DNA of 64,000 bases from Mermis nigrescens (lineage: Eukaryota; Nematoda; Enoplea; Mermithida; Mermithidae): NCBI GenBank assembly GCA_036768485.1, contig JAVLUZ010000141.1, positions 5,221,349-5,285,348 of the forward strand, in the 5' to 3' direction. The notes below the pieces were generated by a model, which saw only the letters and a list, made by a program, of their open reading frames with translations, ran no database searches and was not told the DNA's origin. This document shows positions 14,301-29,300 of this stretch, one piece after another. The translations under genes and the position numbers were made by a program. Within the stretch, counting starts at the first letter, position 1. Every line of letters begins with the position of its first letter.

Positions 14301-17300
14301 TTATATATTCAGAAAGCAGGTTCTACAAGCTACAAAATGGCATATTGTTCTTTTCGATTCGATGAATATTCATTTGTGTACGACTGAAAAACTGTAGAAA
14401 ATGTAGTGTATTTTTAGATGCATTCAATTCATCTCACTAAATTCGAAGATATTCTAAAAGTAATTTATACCACCAACGTAGAGAATTGAATATGCTTTCA
14501 GAATCTGTATTATACTTTAATCATAAATGAAATGTTAATAATTAATAATATTACAAAGAGTGTGTGGCGCCAAAACGGCGGCGACAAAACGTCCCATTCC
14601 GATCCAGAAGCGAACTGTGCAAGCTATTTGGCCGTACATGATTAAAACGACAGCCAAGTTGACTTACAGAATCACTGTCGTGATTTGTCATTGCGATGCC
14701 GGTACTGAATTCGCTTATAGGAGTCGACGTTAGAATGGACGATTGCGTGGAGACTCCGTTAATCACTGGGCTATTATCCTGTGCGATATTTCCTGAAATT
14801 TGAGATGACCTCATTGGTGCTAAGTTGCTCTTCATATGATTGGGCGGCGGTACAGTGCTGAGTGGAAGCGTGCTCTTGACATTCATGCACGGGAATGTGA
14901 AAATTTGGTTCAGTGAGCTCGTATCTACGAAAATTATACATTAACGTTCATAGGAGAAATAATCAACACACCTATAATAGCATATACAGCCTTTATTTAT
15001 GATGGCTTATGTAGTATAAACTCTTGTTTGTTTTGAATCGGAGGTGCATAATCCCATATGAGCGTAAGGGGGGAATAGGGGGTATGCACCTCCCCAGAAG
15101 GCCAAATACCCCCCATAAACCAGAATACCCCAGAATTCAATTTTTGAAAATTGTTTTTTTCCGCGATTTTTTGATGGCCAATGAGAAACGTTGAAAAATT
15201 GTGTTGTTTCTTCACCATACCACCATTTTTAGACCATTTTTTTACTTTAAACAAAACTTGCACCCCTTCCCAGAATTTTATTGCTGCCCATCTATGTATA
15301 TAACTCAGCGTTAAAGTGTGCATTTGCTAGAAGACTTTGCTTAGAGTGCACCATACAGCATGCATGTTATAGGGGTGGGGCGATCCCCGCCCAAAGTTGG
15401 ACGTCCCCCAAAATTATAAAACTTTTCACCCTTCATGATTTCTGGCAAAAAATTGTCGTTTGTTGGCTGTTTTTAGCCAAAAATTTGAGTCATCTACCCC
15501 CCTCCCCCGCAAACGGCCGGTAACCCCCACCCAAAATTTTTAGCCGTTACATGCATGCCTTACAGCATATGGAAAATCTAGAATTATAGGTTTGAGCCAA
15601 CATGACAATTTCAATAAACTTGGCAGAAGCTTTATCGATACTTTAGATTGTTTGTACCAATATTTGCGTAAACCATGCGCATTAAGTGCACGGTCTACGC
15701 AAACATTGATCATACGAATTCAACAAAAATCTTTAAGAATTTTCAACGAATATTTTAGAATGGTTCTGCTAAACGTTTGCTTAGAATTGTAATCTAATCT
15801 AGAGTTATGACATCTTCGCTAGGTTTCTTCCAACATTTTTGCAAATGAAATTTAAAAAAGATGTAGAATGGCAGTTCAATTAGAGACAAATACTGGTGCA
15901 AAACAAGCATTTTCATACTTTTCAAAAGAACATGTAGACTTCAGATATGTTTCTGAAGAAATCTATTCTACAAACCAACTTTTTATGAGCCGGAGGTTAA
16001 ATGTCAGTCTGATTTCTAATTCATCATATTGCTATTTGTGATGTTTTCCCAGAAAATTTTTGACCCATACATTATGTATCTAATTCATTAGAGCCGAGCC
16101 TTACCACAAAATGCCGGGGTCGACAGGCCGCTTAAAATCGGACTAGCGATGGACATTGGCGTATTGATGACTAGTGGGCTGACTGCCGCCATTGCAGTTG
16201 GAAATAGAGCCGGAAAAATGTTGTTCATGCGAGCTAAATGTTTTTTATACCTTTAGGAATGAAGTTTCTCCGGATTATCAATTAATATTGTACAATTAAT
16301 TTGAGCATCAATTGTGTTTTACATCTGTTAATTATTTATTGTATTGGTAGGAATAGAAGCTAGTTAGCAGTAGAGATAAATCTTTGGATAAAAACTGCTG
16401 ACCGAATTAATTTATTGTAAAATCGGACTAGCGATGGATGTAAATGAATATGGATAAAAAAGTAACAAAAAGAAATATACCTATGTGAGCAATCTAATTC
16501 CGAAAAGGTGCTTATGAATCAGATACTACGAAAATGAGAGACAAAAAATAATTGGTTATCGGATTCAGTTTTTTCACGGGCTGTTAGCTAAATTATTTTA
16601 AGGAAATGATACCTCGATTCTCACGAATATGTTTGGTATATTTGCAGTAAGTACGAGTTAGCTGTTCGGTAAAGAAGCTAACAAAACGTAGTAAAAACTA
16701 AATAGCAGGCAAACCATAAATTGCACATTCATATCATACATAAAACATTTAACTTATTTTAGCCTAAACATGTTTTCGCTGACAGCTAAATAAAAACTTG
16801 AACATGATAGCCAAATAAGTGTTCATCACGGATATTTGATTGTTTTACACTTATTTCCCGAAAAATTTGGGCCCGGTTTCAATATCTTGGGGCTTAAGCC
16901 AGGCTTAAATCTGACTTCAATGTTCAAACATGTGGTCAGATTTAAGCCTGGCTCAAGCCTAAACATATTGAAAACGGGCCCTGATTAATTCGCGCTTCGA
17001 TTTATGAATTTTCGAGCTACGATTGGTTACATTTAAATACTCTTTATGTTTCTAGTTATTGTTTACGTCGAAAATTTCATAAGTTCGTTACGTTGAAGTC
17101 ATGAAGAATAAAAACTTATGCAGTGCGCTGATCTGGGCCCGGTTCCACCAAGCCTTGACAAGTCTGACAACTTTGACAAGTACTAGTCCGACAAGTAATC
17201 GGACTCCACCAAAAATTTGTCGGACAAGGACTTGTCACCTGTTAAAACTCGTAAAAAAATGCCTTTTGACAAGTAAAATTTACTAGTATACTAGTAAGCC

Positions 17301-20300
17301 GTTCTACCAAATGACAAGTAAAAAATTTACTTGCCAAAACTAGTGAAATTTTAACAAGTCGAAATTAGGCTTGTAATATGCCTTGACTAGTGTTATTTTG
17401 CTGATTTTGTCCGAAAAATATATTTTTTGGATACAGACCAATTCAGCATTGATGATACGGAAATCAACTCATGTGAAGAAAAATCCCATAATCAGCGCTT
17501 ATTCATGAAATTCTTCCCTTTTTATTTCAACTCGTGAATTTAGTTTAGGCAAATTAGTGATCGAAATTTTCAATTAATTCATGCATTTCATAATCAGCGG
17601 TAAGATTTCTTGACCGCCATAATGATTTAAGTGAAATAAAAGTTTATGGCCTGAGGGGGCGCTGAATATAAACTGAAACTTAACTTGACATACTCGAGAG
17701 ATGTTGCCTGATTGGGTCTGTCCCGATTATCCGAAAATCCCAATTCTCCGTTCAATTATAGAAAACGTTATTTTTAGACACGAAAAATTCCCGTTTCTCC
17801 GACCGTCCCGATTCTCCGACCATCCCGATTCTGCGATCGATAGTATAAAGCGTTATTTTTAGACACGCGAAATTCCCGATTCTCCGACCATCCCGATTCT
17901 GCGATCGATAGTATAAAGCGTTATTTTTAGACACGCGAAATTCCCGATTCTCCGGCCATACCAATTCTTCGCGCATGCTAAAGGTTGATGAGCGTGACAA
18001 ACAAGTGAGTTTTTGGAAATGCATTCAGACTACACAGCACGTATATGTGTGTGTACATATGTACAAACATAGGTGCATGATGTAGGTATTTACTCAGTTG
18101 ACCAGTGTAACAAATACAACAAAACTCTGCTCACAGAAATAGAAACAAAAAATGGAAAATGCAAATTAGAAAGCATATTCAGAGACGTATTAGTTATTTA
18201 GTTTATCTGTTAGGTAATTGAGCATCATCGATGCGAATTGATCACAGCCGTCATGCAACGGTCAGTACGGACGCCAAACAGTTAGTAACGTTACACTTTA
18301 GTTTGTATTTTAGCGCAGTAAAATGAAGGCTTTGACCACAACAGCAACATGTTTCTTGATTTTTTAACAATAGGAATTACAATGTTAAGATTGTTTGTTA
18401 ATTAGCACCATGCAGGTTCTTTAGAACAGATCCTAACATTTACATGTTAAGTATACAAATAAACAAGAAATGAATATTGAAATGTGAGGCAAACTGAAAA
18501 CAAGTGTGTAGGTACGTACTGCATACGTCAGAGTAGTTTTGTAGCTACAAATTACCACTCCCAACTCTACTAAATGATCTTTATGCTACCGTTCAGCAGT
18601 TACTTGACGTCACATTCGATGTTAAGTCGGAGAATCGGGACACAATCGTCTGATTTCGTCTAGGACGATGAAGAACGTTTATTCGAGAAATTGTGTTACT
18701 TGATGAAATGCAACTTAAGGCATCACGAACGCTCACTCAGAATACTACGAGAGGATTACTTGTCAAACTTGTCAAAAATTACTAGTTTTGACAAGTAAGT
18801 GGTGGAACCCTAGTTTTTACGACTGGTCATGAAAAGAATTGTCACTAGTCATTTTTGGTGGAACCGGGCCCTGATGTCAGTTGAGCGAGACGACTTCTTA
18901 GAGCCTGATTAAATTCTGCTCTGCGAATTTATATTTTTCTTTTATTCGACGCATTCATAAAGTTCTTTAAATATAACATAATTAAAGATGAGCTTAATTT
19001 GGTAATACGATTAAACGATCAGTAAGACAACTTACTCATATTATCAAAGTCACGCATAAAATCGTAATCAGAACAACGCGTGACGCTGATTTTTTCACCA
19101 GCTAAGTCGTCCAAACTGCTTTTCACGGCGTACATGCTGCTTAATTGTCGTTCGAATCCTTTCAGGATTAAGGTTTGCTGGAGCAATAAAACGTCGATAA
19201 AGTGTTACCTATCATGCACACTTGGCAGGTAAGATAATGCATGGAAAGATAAAAAAACTGCGTTGCCCGAAATTCGACTAATTCTTGGCGCTTCGAGACG
19301 TATGTGGAGAATTTTGTATAGTTTTGACTCAAGCGCGACCAAAAAAATGTCACTTTTCGCGACGAAAGCCCGGTCTGTGGAAGTCAACTGAATATAAAGA
19401 TTTGAAATTGTATTTCTCCATGGAACCGTTTTTCCCTTTTAGGAATTTAGACCTCTTGTTTATGCTACGCGTATATTGCTAGCACAAATGGAGGCATTAT
19501 ATTTTATGGATAGATAGAATTTATGCGATTTCTTACCATCAGCTTATCTCGATATCCCATGCATATAATTTATATTTATCTCATCCAACTGTGAAAATGT
19601 TTGAGGTTCATTCGCGGACATAGGATAATCATTAATTCTCATTCAATTGTCGCTCCGTTGATTCGAAAATTTTGTGCCAAAATTACTTTTCTATTTCCAA
19701 GCACGAGTACGCTTTTATTATCGTAAACTCTTGTTTTAGCCCTTAGCGGCTCGGCAAAAGCCCGAGATATCATTTGTTAAGCTTATAGCCGTATAGCACT
19801 TACCCGCGCTTCATCAGTCTTCTTCGGCTTTAAAGATATGCTCAAATCGCAGCGCCTCTCAATGTCTTTCAAGTCAACGCTTTTGCAGACGACATCAGTG
19901 ACTTCGAAGGTCAACGAGACAGGCAAGCAGCCCTGAAGATTGAAAAATATATAACATGAAACAAATAAAAAAACTATGACAACATCTTTGATCGGAACAC
20001 AAGAATCTGAATTCAATAAGAGCGGATTCAATGGAGTTGGGGTGGCCGCTCCCATTGGCCCATCATAATTGGCCGATAAAAAAATACGTATTTAATTTTT
20101 TTGGCTGCCTTCGAGACTTATTTCTGTGCCTCAAAATTATTGAGTGCGACAAAGATTATATAGCTCATAAAATAATGCCGGGACGTGTTTTACACTGTTT
20201 ATTATCCTTTAAAAATTCTAAATTATTAGAGCATTACGTGATAAAATTTTTTTCACTGCTTTTCGCATCCAATTTCATGTATACACGAATACAAGGGATG

Positions 20301-23300
20301 AGGCAGTAAATCCAGGTAGCTTTTTTAAGGTTGAACGATGGATGGAAAATAAAACTCGCACAGCGGACGATGAATGATGAAAATAACGCATGAAGCATGC
20401 TTCTGCCTTAATCCTTCGAATTTTCTGACCCTTAATTCTGAATCATTATGTGTAAATTATATTAAGCGAAAGTATTATCTCATAAAATTATCGACGAATA
20501 TGATACTGTCTTTGCGTAATATACGATTTCGACTGACTCAAACACCGTAAAATATCTTCACGCATAAATAATGTATTTTTAGGACCATTTCTGTTTCCAC
20601 GAACATAAGTGCAATCCTGAATCCGTAACCGAAATGCAATATGCCATAAGGTCATAACATGCGGTAACGTTACGGGTGACCGACAGTCCCGGGTCACCGA
20701 CAAATAGTATAAAAATAGATCTGTCAATCAAAAAATTCCCGAGTGACCGACAGTACCTACTGACCGACTGTTCCGAGTGGCCGACAGTCTCGGGTGGCCG
20801 ACTGTACTGGGTGGCCGACAGTCCCGAGTGGCCGATACTGTACCGGGTGATCGATAGATGGCATGAAAATTCCCAAATGACCTGGTTGTACTATCACTAT
20901 GAATAAATATCTTTTCAAAATCGAAATACGTAATTTTTCCATTCTCTTAGAATAGCAATAAAGTTTGCACTGGCATAAATGTGAATATAAACTTATTACA
21001 TGTACATATTGTATTGTATATAAACTTATTAAATGTGCATATTTACTAACAATTTTGTATCAAATATCAAATATCCGTTTTTGTCCAGTCGTCTTTAAGA
21101 TCTTGAATTACTTATATTTTTGTGCGCGTTAAATTCGGCCTACAGCGTAGTTTCACATGCGCTATGGAATGCATAAGCAATAAATCGCGTTTAGGCACCT
21201 TCAGAATCAAAAAATTCTAAAAATAAAACCTCATTTGCATTTTGAATCGGGCGGATACTTAATCATTTTTTGTCAAAATAAACATTTTTAGTGGAGCGTT
21301 GCACAGTATTTTCGAAAACTGAGAAACTGGCTGCACAAAAGTCTTGGCTACGCCTCTGTTTTTGGTTAAATGGCGAGTAAATCATTTGATGGCACTTTCG
21401 CAGCACTGAAGTTACACAAATATGTAGCTGTAATTTTGCAGCCACAATAAGTTTAAGTAGGATAGCACTAAAATATTACGAAATGTAAATAATAGGCCTT
21501 CTTTTACCAAATCCTGCATGTTTTAAATTTGCTATGAATTCATATGAGCAATGTTATTGCATTGGTAAAACTATTTATGTGCATAAATAGGTACCTACTT
21601 GAAAAGGCATTAATTTTCCGAAATCATTAGTCAGTTAGGAATTTTCATGACAATTTTATTATTATACCACTTGTCGGTCACCCGGGACCGTCGGCCACCC
21701 GGTACAGTCGGCCACCTGGGACTATCGGCCACCCGGGACTGTCGGCCAGACGGGAAGTTTTTTGATTGACAGATCTATTCTTAAAACCATTTGTCGGTCA
21801 CCCGGGACTGTCGGTCACCCGGGACACAATTCAACATACACCGACTTTTTTAAATGGTTATGATCTCTTCCGGCAACTTATCCAGACAGGGAAATAATTG
21901 TTCATATGTACGAGTATGATTACTTCCGATGTTTATGATCAGCGCTTTCGGTTTTATTACTTTACTAGTTGAGCTGCCCGGCGTTGCCCGGGCTGAACTT
22001 AGGCCTGATAGCTATATGGAATTAATATGTCTCTTGTATTTTTTATTTTTCAAGACTTTTGATGTTTTTGGGATATTTCTAAAAAAATTGTTGGTACAAA
22101 CCATATTTTATTTTTGGATTTTTTTAAAATGTCTTTTGTCAACCATTTTTTTGATCAAATCCATATTTTTGACGTTACAGAATGGTTTTGAAAATTGTTT
22201 AGCCATAATCATATTTTTGATGTTCTGGGGTGTTCTGGAAATTTTTTAATAAAACCCATATTGTTGATGTTTTGGGATGTTTTGGAAAATTTTTTTCGTC
22301 AAACCATATTTTTGATGTTTTAGGATGTTTTGGAAAATTTTTTTAATCAAACCCATATTTTTGATGTTTTGGGATGTTTTGGAAAATTTTTTTCGTCAAA
22401 CCATATTTTTGATGTTTTAGGATGTTTTGAAAAATTTTTTCGGTCAAACCATATTTTTGATGTTTTAAAAATTTTTTGTTTGTTGTAGCAAAGGGTGTCA
22501 TATATCACGTGATATGTTATAGCTGATGGTATCTCCTATCTTATATCACTGCATGTTATGGCACAGACAGGGTATCTATACCAAACCTATCTTATAGCAT
22601 TGCCTATCTCGTAGCACAGGGTATCTTATATCCCATACTATCTTATAACATTGCCTATCTTGCAGCTCGGGGTATCTTATATCACTTCCTATCTTATAGC
22701 ATTGCCTATCTTGTAGCACGGGGTATCTTTTATAACGTTCTATCTTATAGCATTGCCTATCTTGTAGCACGGGGTGTCTTATATCACGTCCTATCTTATA
22801 GTATTGCCTATCCTGTAGCACAGAGTATCTTATATCACGTCCTATCTTATAGCATTGCTTATCTTGTTGCACATAGTATCTCATACCATGCCTATCTTAT
22901 AAAATTGCCTATGTTATAGCATCATTTGGTTAAACCCGTATTTTGATGTTTCACAGTGCCGACCAATGCTATAACATATAACAATGTACATAGTGTCGCC
23001 AGGCATGCTCCTCTTGGCCGGGGTATCCCTATACAAACAGTATAAACTAATTTTTGAAAAAATAGCAAAAATCGGCCATCTCCCGAAATCGTGGAGGCTT
23101 ATAGCACAGGGGCCAAACCCTGCTCCTCCCTGCCCAGGGCCAATGGGTGCGTTTGTCGAAATTTCAAGATCGCTACGGCTCCTTCCCCCATTGGACCGAC
23201 CTCGGCCCAAAATATCAGCCCACCAAATTTCATTGGGCCGGAGCCAACCCGGCACAAACATACGAACATACATACATACATACAAACAAACTTTCAAAAA

Positions 23301-26300
23301 TATATAGTAGATTCGTTCACCTAATAAACCCTGACCCTAGAATTTTCAACAATTCGCGAAAAAGAAAAAATTACGTTTGGGTAAAACTTGACTTAAAATT
23401 ATGTTTTTCCCATTTACCAAGAACTGACTTGATCCAAATAATTTTGGCAAGATCTCTATTGTCCGGCGCAATAGGTTTAAAATAATAGGTAAGAAAATAC
23501 ATTATAGATTATAGTCTGTTTTACACAACTTCGGTCATAAATTTGTAAACCACCTCCGACAATAAGCTGACAGACTGCGATTATAGCATTGATCTAATAT
23601 ATAATTATCGTGACCCTCGGCTTACTATCGATGAAAATTCTTAGAATTTATGCACGAAGTTATGGGAAACAAGACTATAATTACCATTAAATGCCTCCTG
23701 GCATTTAAAACCGAATCGACTGTGCCTTGAATAAAGAATGTTGTGGCCCCTATAGTGTCGCTTTTAGGATGGTGGATAGATGCACCCGTCAATTGAGAAA
23801 TAATGTGTATATTCAAACTATTTGCGCCTATCACAGCTGCCTGTTGACCGGGCAAAATTTCTATTGAGCATGAGCAGACTGCTAAGGTCTAAAAAAGAAA
23901 AATAGAATGGAAAAAACGGAAGAAACAATATCTTAATTCAACAGAGAAAAAACCGCGAGTGCTGCAATGCAGCAACTTTTGAACGATAAGAATTATGGTT
24001 TACTCTAGTCTAGTCTACTTTATACAAGAGCTGCCTTAAAGCCTCTTTCTGCACTGCCTGCGGCTATTCATTACCAGATATGCAAGTAGGGGTTGGGAGG
24101 GGGCAAGTCTTTGACCCCAGAATGGAAAATTCTGAGTTGAAAATGAAGCAAGAATTGAAGGCCAAAAATAGATGAAAATCAAAAACTTTCTTAAAGAGTG
24201 CTCAGCAATTCACCAGAACCATGGAATAACAAAGTTTTAACGCTTTTTCAGCTTTTATGCCGGTTTTTGAAGTAGTTGGGGTCAGCCAACATTGGGATTA
24301 GTTGAGTACAAGCTTCCCTAAACCAACGAACCCCCAAGAATTCGTTTGAATGCTAAAAATAGCGTCTAAACTATGTGGCAATCAGAAGTTTTTAACAAAT
24401 TTAGAGCACTTTTGATGAACACACTCCTTTTTACATCCATTTTGACCTTTGATCTGCAACAGTCTAGCCAGAAAATTTCCAATTTTTCCTATTCAGGCGG
24501 TTCCTAAATCCTTCGAACACCTTCACGCCTGTCTACCGTTTTGCGCTGAGTGAAATTTTACGCTGTTGCACACATGCATAGTTTTAATAAATAATGAACT
24601 GGTTTGTTTTTAAGTTATGTCATTCATATTGCTATAAAGTCGTGCTACTTTCCGTTGGAAAATGTCCGTCTGAGTCGAAAAAATTCGTTAATATCGAGCA
24701 GTTATTGAAGATGCGTGGACAGCAGTGTTTTTTGCTTCACGAGGTCCGTTTGTACATGTGCAAAGATAGAATTCCAACAAGTCTTTGTACATTTTGTACA
24801 CGCAAAATAGTACAGTAGCGATTTTAGTATGGTACGACAGGGTTTTTCGGTCTTTGGTGAGTGCATTTTAGCTTATTTATGGGTTTCCAGACGCCTAAAA
24901 TTACTAAAAATTGTCTCAAAAACGAAGCGCCGAAAAATTTGACATTTTTACTTCCAAATGCAAATTCTGCCATTTTAAAGATATATAGGACAAACAATTA
25001 CTCATTTCGGCCGAAAATTTTTTGGAATTTTACCTTTTCAGTTTTGCCTTCCCAAAAATCTTATACAATAAATTTTAGTACACATACACACAAATTTTTG
25101 GGTACTACATATAATATGGTACAGTAGCGATTTTAGTGTGGTAAAAACCGAGTTGTTCGACTTTGTAGTGTATTTTAGCTAATTTCGGGTCTCTAAAGGC
25201 AAAAATCACTTCAAGAATCATCTTAGAACGGCGCGAAGCGCCAAAAAATTTGACATTTTTCTCTTTTTGAAATTGCAATTTCTGCCATTATAAAGAATTT
25301 CTGCCATTATAAAGAACACACTAATACTATTTTCGGCGCGAAGCGCCGAAAATTTTGCGAATTTAAAACTTTCGTAATTTTTGTCTTCCCAAAAATCTTT
25401 GTACATGTACAAAGACGGTCCCGAAAGTCTTTGTACATCGGGAAAATCTTTGCCGAGTACAAAAGGAACACCGGTGGACTGAATTCAAGGCGACAACGTA
25501 TCAATATTACCTTTGTCGTCGCATTATTTTTAATTTGAAAATTCTAATGGCACGCAACATTTATGAATAAATTTAATTAGATGAGTCTTCTAAACAAGAA
25601 CTACATCTACATTATGCTACGTATTTATAATTATGATCAATGTGTTTATTAATAATACGTATTTATAATTATAATCAAAGTGATTATTTATTACCAATGA
25701 AGCTGCATATTATAGTCATAGAAGCATTAAAAAGCGGTAAAATAAGAAATATCAAAACAAAATCAATAATTTGATTGTATTTTTCTGCATTACACCATCC
25801 CACTTTATAAACATTAAGTATTTTCAATTTGTTGTGGACAGGCTCCTTATCCAGGATTCGCCCAAGGACAGGGCGGATCCAACACAAACCGATTTATGTC
25901 TCGGAAACTTCGTTGAATAGCCAGCAAAAACAGCATTTCGCATTTTCTGACATTGTCCAACATGCTCTATTCATTAAGATCGTAGCATTCTGCACAGTAA
26001 AAAAAATTTTTTTCGCTCTCAATAGGCTGTGAAAGATGACGTTTTCAAGCTCGCACTCGAGATAGAATTATATAAAATACGTCTTGAGCGGATCGTGTCC
26101 CAACATTCCCACCGTCCCAGTGCTCCCGCCGTCCAAACACTCCCACCGTCCCAACATTCCACCGCAAAGTCCCAACATTCCTTACACCGCGAGTCCCAAC
26201 ATTCCCACCGTTCCATCATTCCCACCGTCCCAACCGCACCATCCCAACATTCCCTTCCGTCCCAATTACAAATCTCATCAACTTTTTTCAATGTCCAACG

Positions 26301-29300
26301 TCATATGCACGCCAAGCTTTCACGGCTGGCGATTTTTGCACGCCATGAAAAACGGCTTATTTTATTGTTAAATCGGGCAAATATGGTGTTAATCCACATT
26401 TACTAATATTAATTCATTTAATTTAACAGACAAATTTATGCAATGTGTCACTTCTTTTTGCCCGTCGAAAAGACTAAAACTTTACAGTATCATCTCGTTC
26501 TTCGAGTAAATAATAATTACCTGTATCTTCATGTTGGCATTACTACTCAAAAACTCAAGTAAAAAACTTATCGCGATAATTTTGGCTGGCGCTAGATAGA
26601 AAAGCAACAGCGAGTGTCTATAGAATCCTATCATTCTGAAATATTTCCAATTGAAAGATTTTTTAACATTTTTTAAAAGTATTCTAACGCTCAAAGTTCG
26701 TAGATAATGCACGGTCCTCTGCATAAGAGTACGGAATGGTGCAGCATTAGGATAGAATAGATTTAGGTCTCTTTCGCGATTTGAAGGAATACGATTTTTT
26801 AAATTTTCACATTAAAAACATTCACTTGACGCAAAAATAAAGCTGTTCCTTAACAAATACTACCCTGGAACGAGGTGCCGGAAAAATTAAGCGAATTATG
26901 ATAAAGTTGGTTGAAAATAATTAAACATACGCGAATTTTCCTTACCGCGACCAGATTATGACGACCGAAAACGGCCGTCCCCCTGCCCCCTAAATACCCT
27001 TGCTTATAATACTTCAATATAAATTTGAAATGATTAAGTTGTAATAAAGCTCTCAAATTACTTAAATTTCTTAATTTTTGTCGTAATTTAAAAATTATTA
27101 TTATTATCATTTTATTATTATTATTATTATTATTTTTTAAATATTATTATTCAATTATTATTATGATTATTGTTATTGTTATTATTATTTTTATTTTTAT
27201 TATCATCTAACGATTGATCCTTCATCTACATTCCAGAAAGCTTGGTATGCATATGACGTTGGATATTGAAAAAAGCTAATGAGATTTGCAATTGGGACGG
27301 TGGGAATGTTGGGACGGTGGAAATGTTGGGACGGTGGGAATGTTGGGACGGTGGGAATGTTGGGACGGTGGGATTGTTGGAACTCGCGGTGGGAATGTTG
27401 AGATGGTGGGAATGTTGTGACTCCCGGTGGAAATGTTGGGACCCATGGTGGGAATGTTGGAACGGTAGGAGTATTGGGAGGGTAAGAATGTTGGGACTCA
27501 CAGTGGAAATGTTGAGACTTCGCGGTGAGAATGTTGGGGCTAACTCACGAGCGGCGCGAAGCATCGAATATTTTAGGATCTACTACTTAACACAAGCAAT
27601 TTTTCTCTTTTTCCGCGTATTATCTTCCAATTCAGTAATTCTTTTTCGGCCAAGAAGGATCAGGCGCCCCCGTCCTCCTTCCTTAAATACGGCCTTGTTT
27701 GTGAACATATCGACGTTTTTGTAGGAAATGGCACAAAAAATAACGAAAATTTCGCTACTGCATTATTTCACTTATACATAAATATTAGATGGGCACAGTC
27801 TAAGTATTCTCAAAGGGTGAAATTAAAAGTCTTTTGACGTACCTTTTTGGGCTCAAAACGATTGATGCGCGCGTCAAAAACATAATCTTTCAGGCGTTTC
27901 TGACAATACCTTTATCTTTATAAGACGTAAAACCATGAAAAAGTTGGAAAAAATATGAAAAAATTTGAATAAATTCAACAATATATCGTCAAAAAGTTCA
28001 AGTATGGCGCTAAGCGTTGAATGTTTGGCGCTTTTGAGCAAACAAACAGCTAAAAAACCTTTTAACAGCACCTTTATACAAATTTTTAAAAAGAATCGCG
28101 GATTTGGGGGGTAGTGTTAAATAAGTTTCTAAGGGTTGAAAAACTTTCTAAAGGGGGTGACACCCCCAGTGCATGTGTGGTACATACGATCCTTTCCATA
28201 TTGAATTACGTAGGCTAAAGTTTTCAACATAGCTGCTTTAGGTTTCTCAATTAAAAATGAATGACGCAAGATTTCGAAATTTGCGATGTTACTCTCACAT
28301 ATACATAAATATAATGTAATCATTTTTCAATAGAGTAATGCTAATCCAAACGAGCAGGCAATCATCACATTTTAAAACTACGTGGAAATTTGACATAGGA
28401 GGATTAATTTAGTTGACATTGTAAATGGAAAGATTTATTTAGCGGGGATTGACAGGATACGTACATCAATTATCAAAAATATGGGACGCCCGAAATATTT
28501 AGCATGTGTGAAGCCTTGTTCTCGGTTGATACGGTGTCAACGCGATACTGTTATCAAAGGTCCATAGCATGTCCAGTCTATAGTCTGTTTCACACAAGTT
28601 TGGGCACAAGTTTTAAAAATAATCTGTGACAATTAGCTGATAGGTTGCGATTATAGCATTGATTTGATGAAAAATTATCGTTATTTTCGGCTTACTTTTG
28701 ATAAAAATTCTTAAGACTTATGCCCAAAGTTATGTACAACAGACTATCAGCCGGCGAACTTCATCAACCTACTTAGAATTGGTAATATTCATATAAACTC
28801 GGAAATAACTTTGAAATTATCGAAATTCGCAGTTGCGAATCAATTTTAAGTACTTTTGTAGCAATTTGAAGATGGCATCCATTTTGGCATTTATTTTGCT
28901 GTGCTATTCCCACAAAATGATCATTTTTCCTTTTTTGTGGTCTAGACCCGCTAATCCCCATGAGCATGTCCGATTATAATTATGCAAATACTGTTTTCAA
29001 GAAATGCTGCTGTAAACGCAAAACGGTCTCCTTGAGCTGAGGTTCCTGAAAAATTGATCCCTTCACAACAACGAACGGTTGCCCGCTGCTTCGGTTTGGT
29101 CTGATCAAGACATTAAGATTGTAAGCGGCTGCAAGTTCTTGAACCAAAGGATCTTCGTTTATATCAGCTACGCTTGTAACGACGCAATTTTTTATTTCGA
29201 ATGTAACTACCAGAGGAGCGAGCCTCTTAAAAAAATTATAAGAGTAAGCTTGATTATTTCGTAGGAGGCCAAGAGTCATATATGTAACGGCAAAAAATTT

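Larger units (their letters stand above)
13111..14637 (-). other. BicC: BicC intron 11
   Basis: Contains the 13315-13776 MITE. Another inverted pair, GACGTTTTGGCGCCGCCG (14219) and the related CGCCAAAACGGCGGCGACAA (14568), bounds about 370 bp and probably marks a further small foldback element at 14218-14595. Confidence 0.55.

Noticed and set aside
22576..22884. 102-codon minus-strand frame QDRQCYKIGRDIRYPV repeated
   Set aside because: Translation of the I array; 51 bp is three 17-bp units, so the frame is kept and looks like a repeat protein.
22914..23485. Overlapping Pro/Gly-rich frames on both strands
   Set aside because: Shadows of a repeat fragment with a microsatellite; no domain and no splice context.
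26029..26406. 125-codon frame with SQHSHRP repeats
   Set aside because: Translation of the C-family left array.
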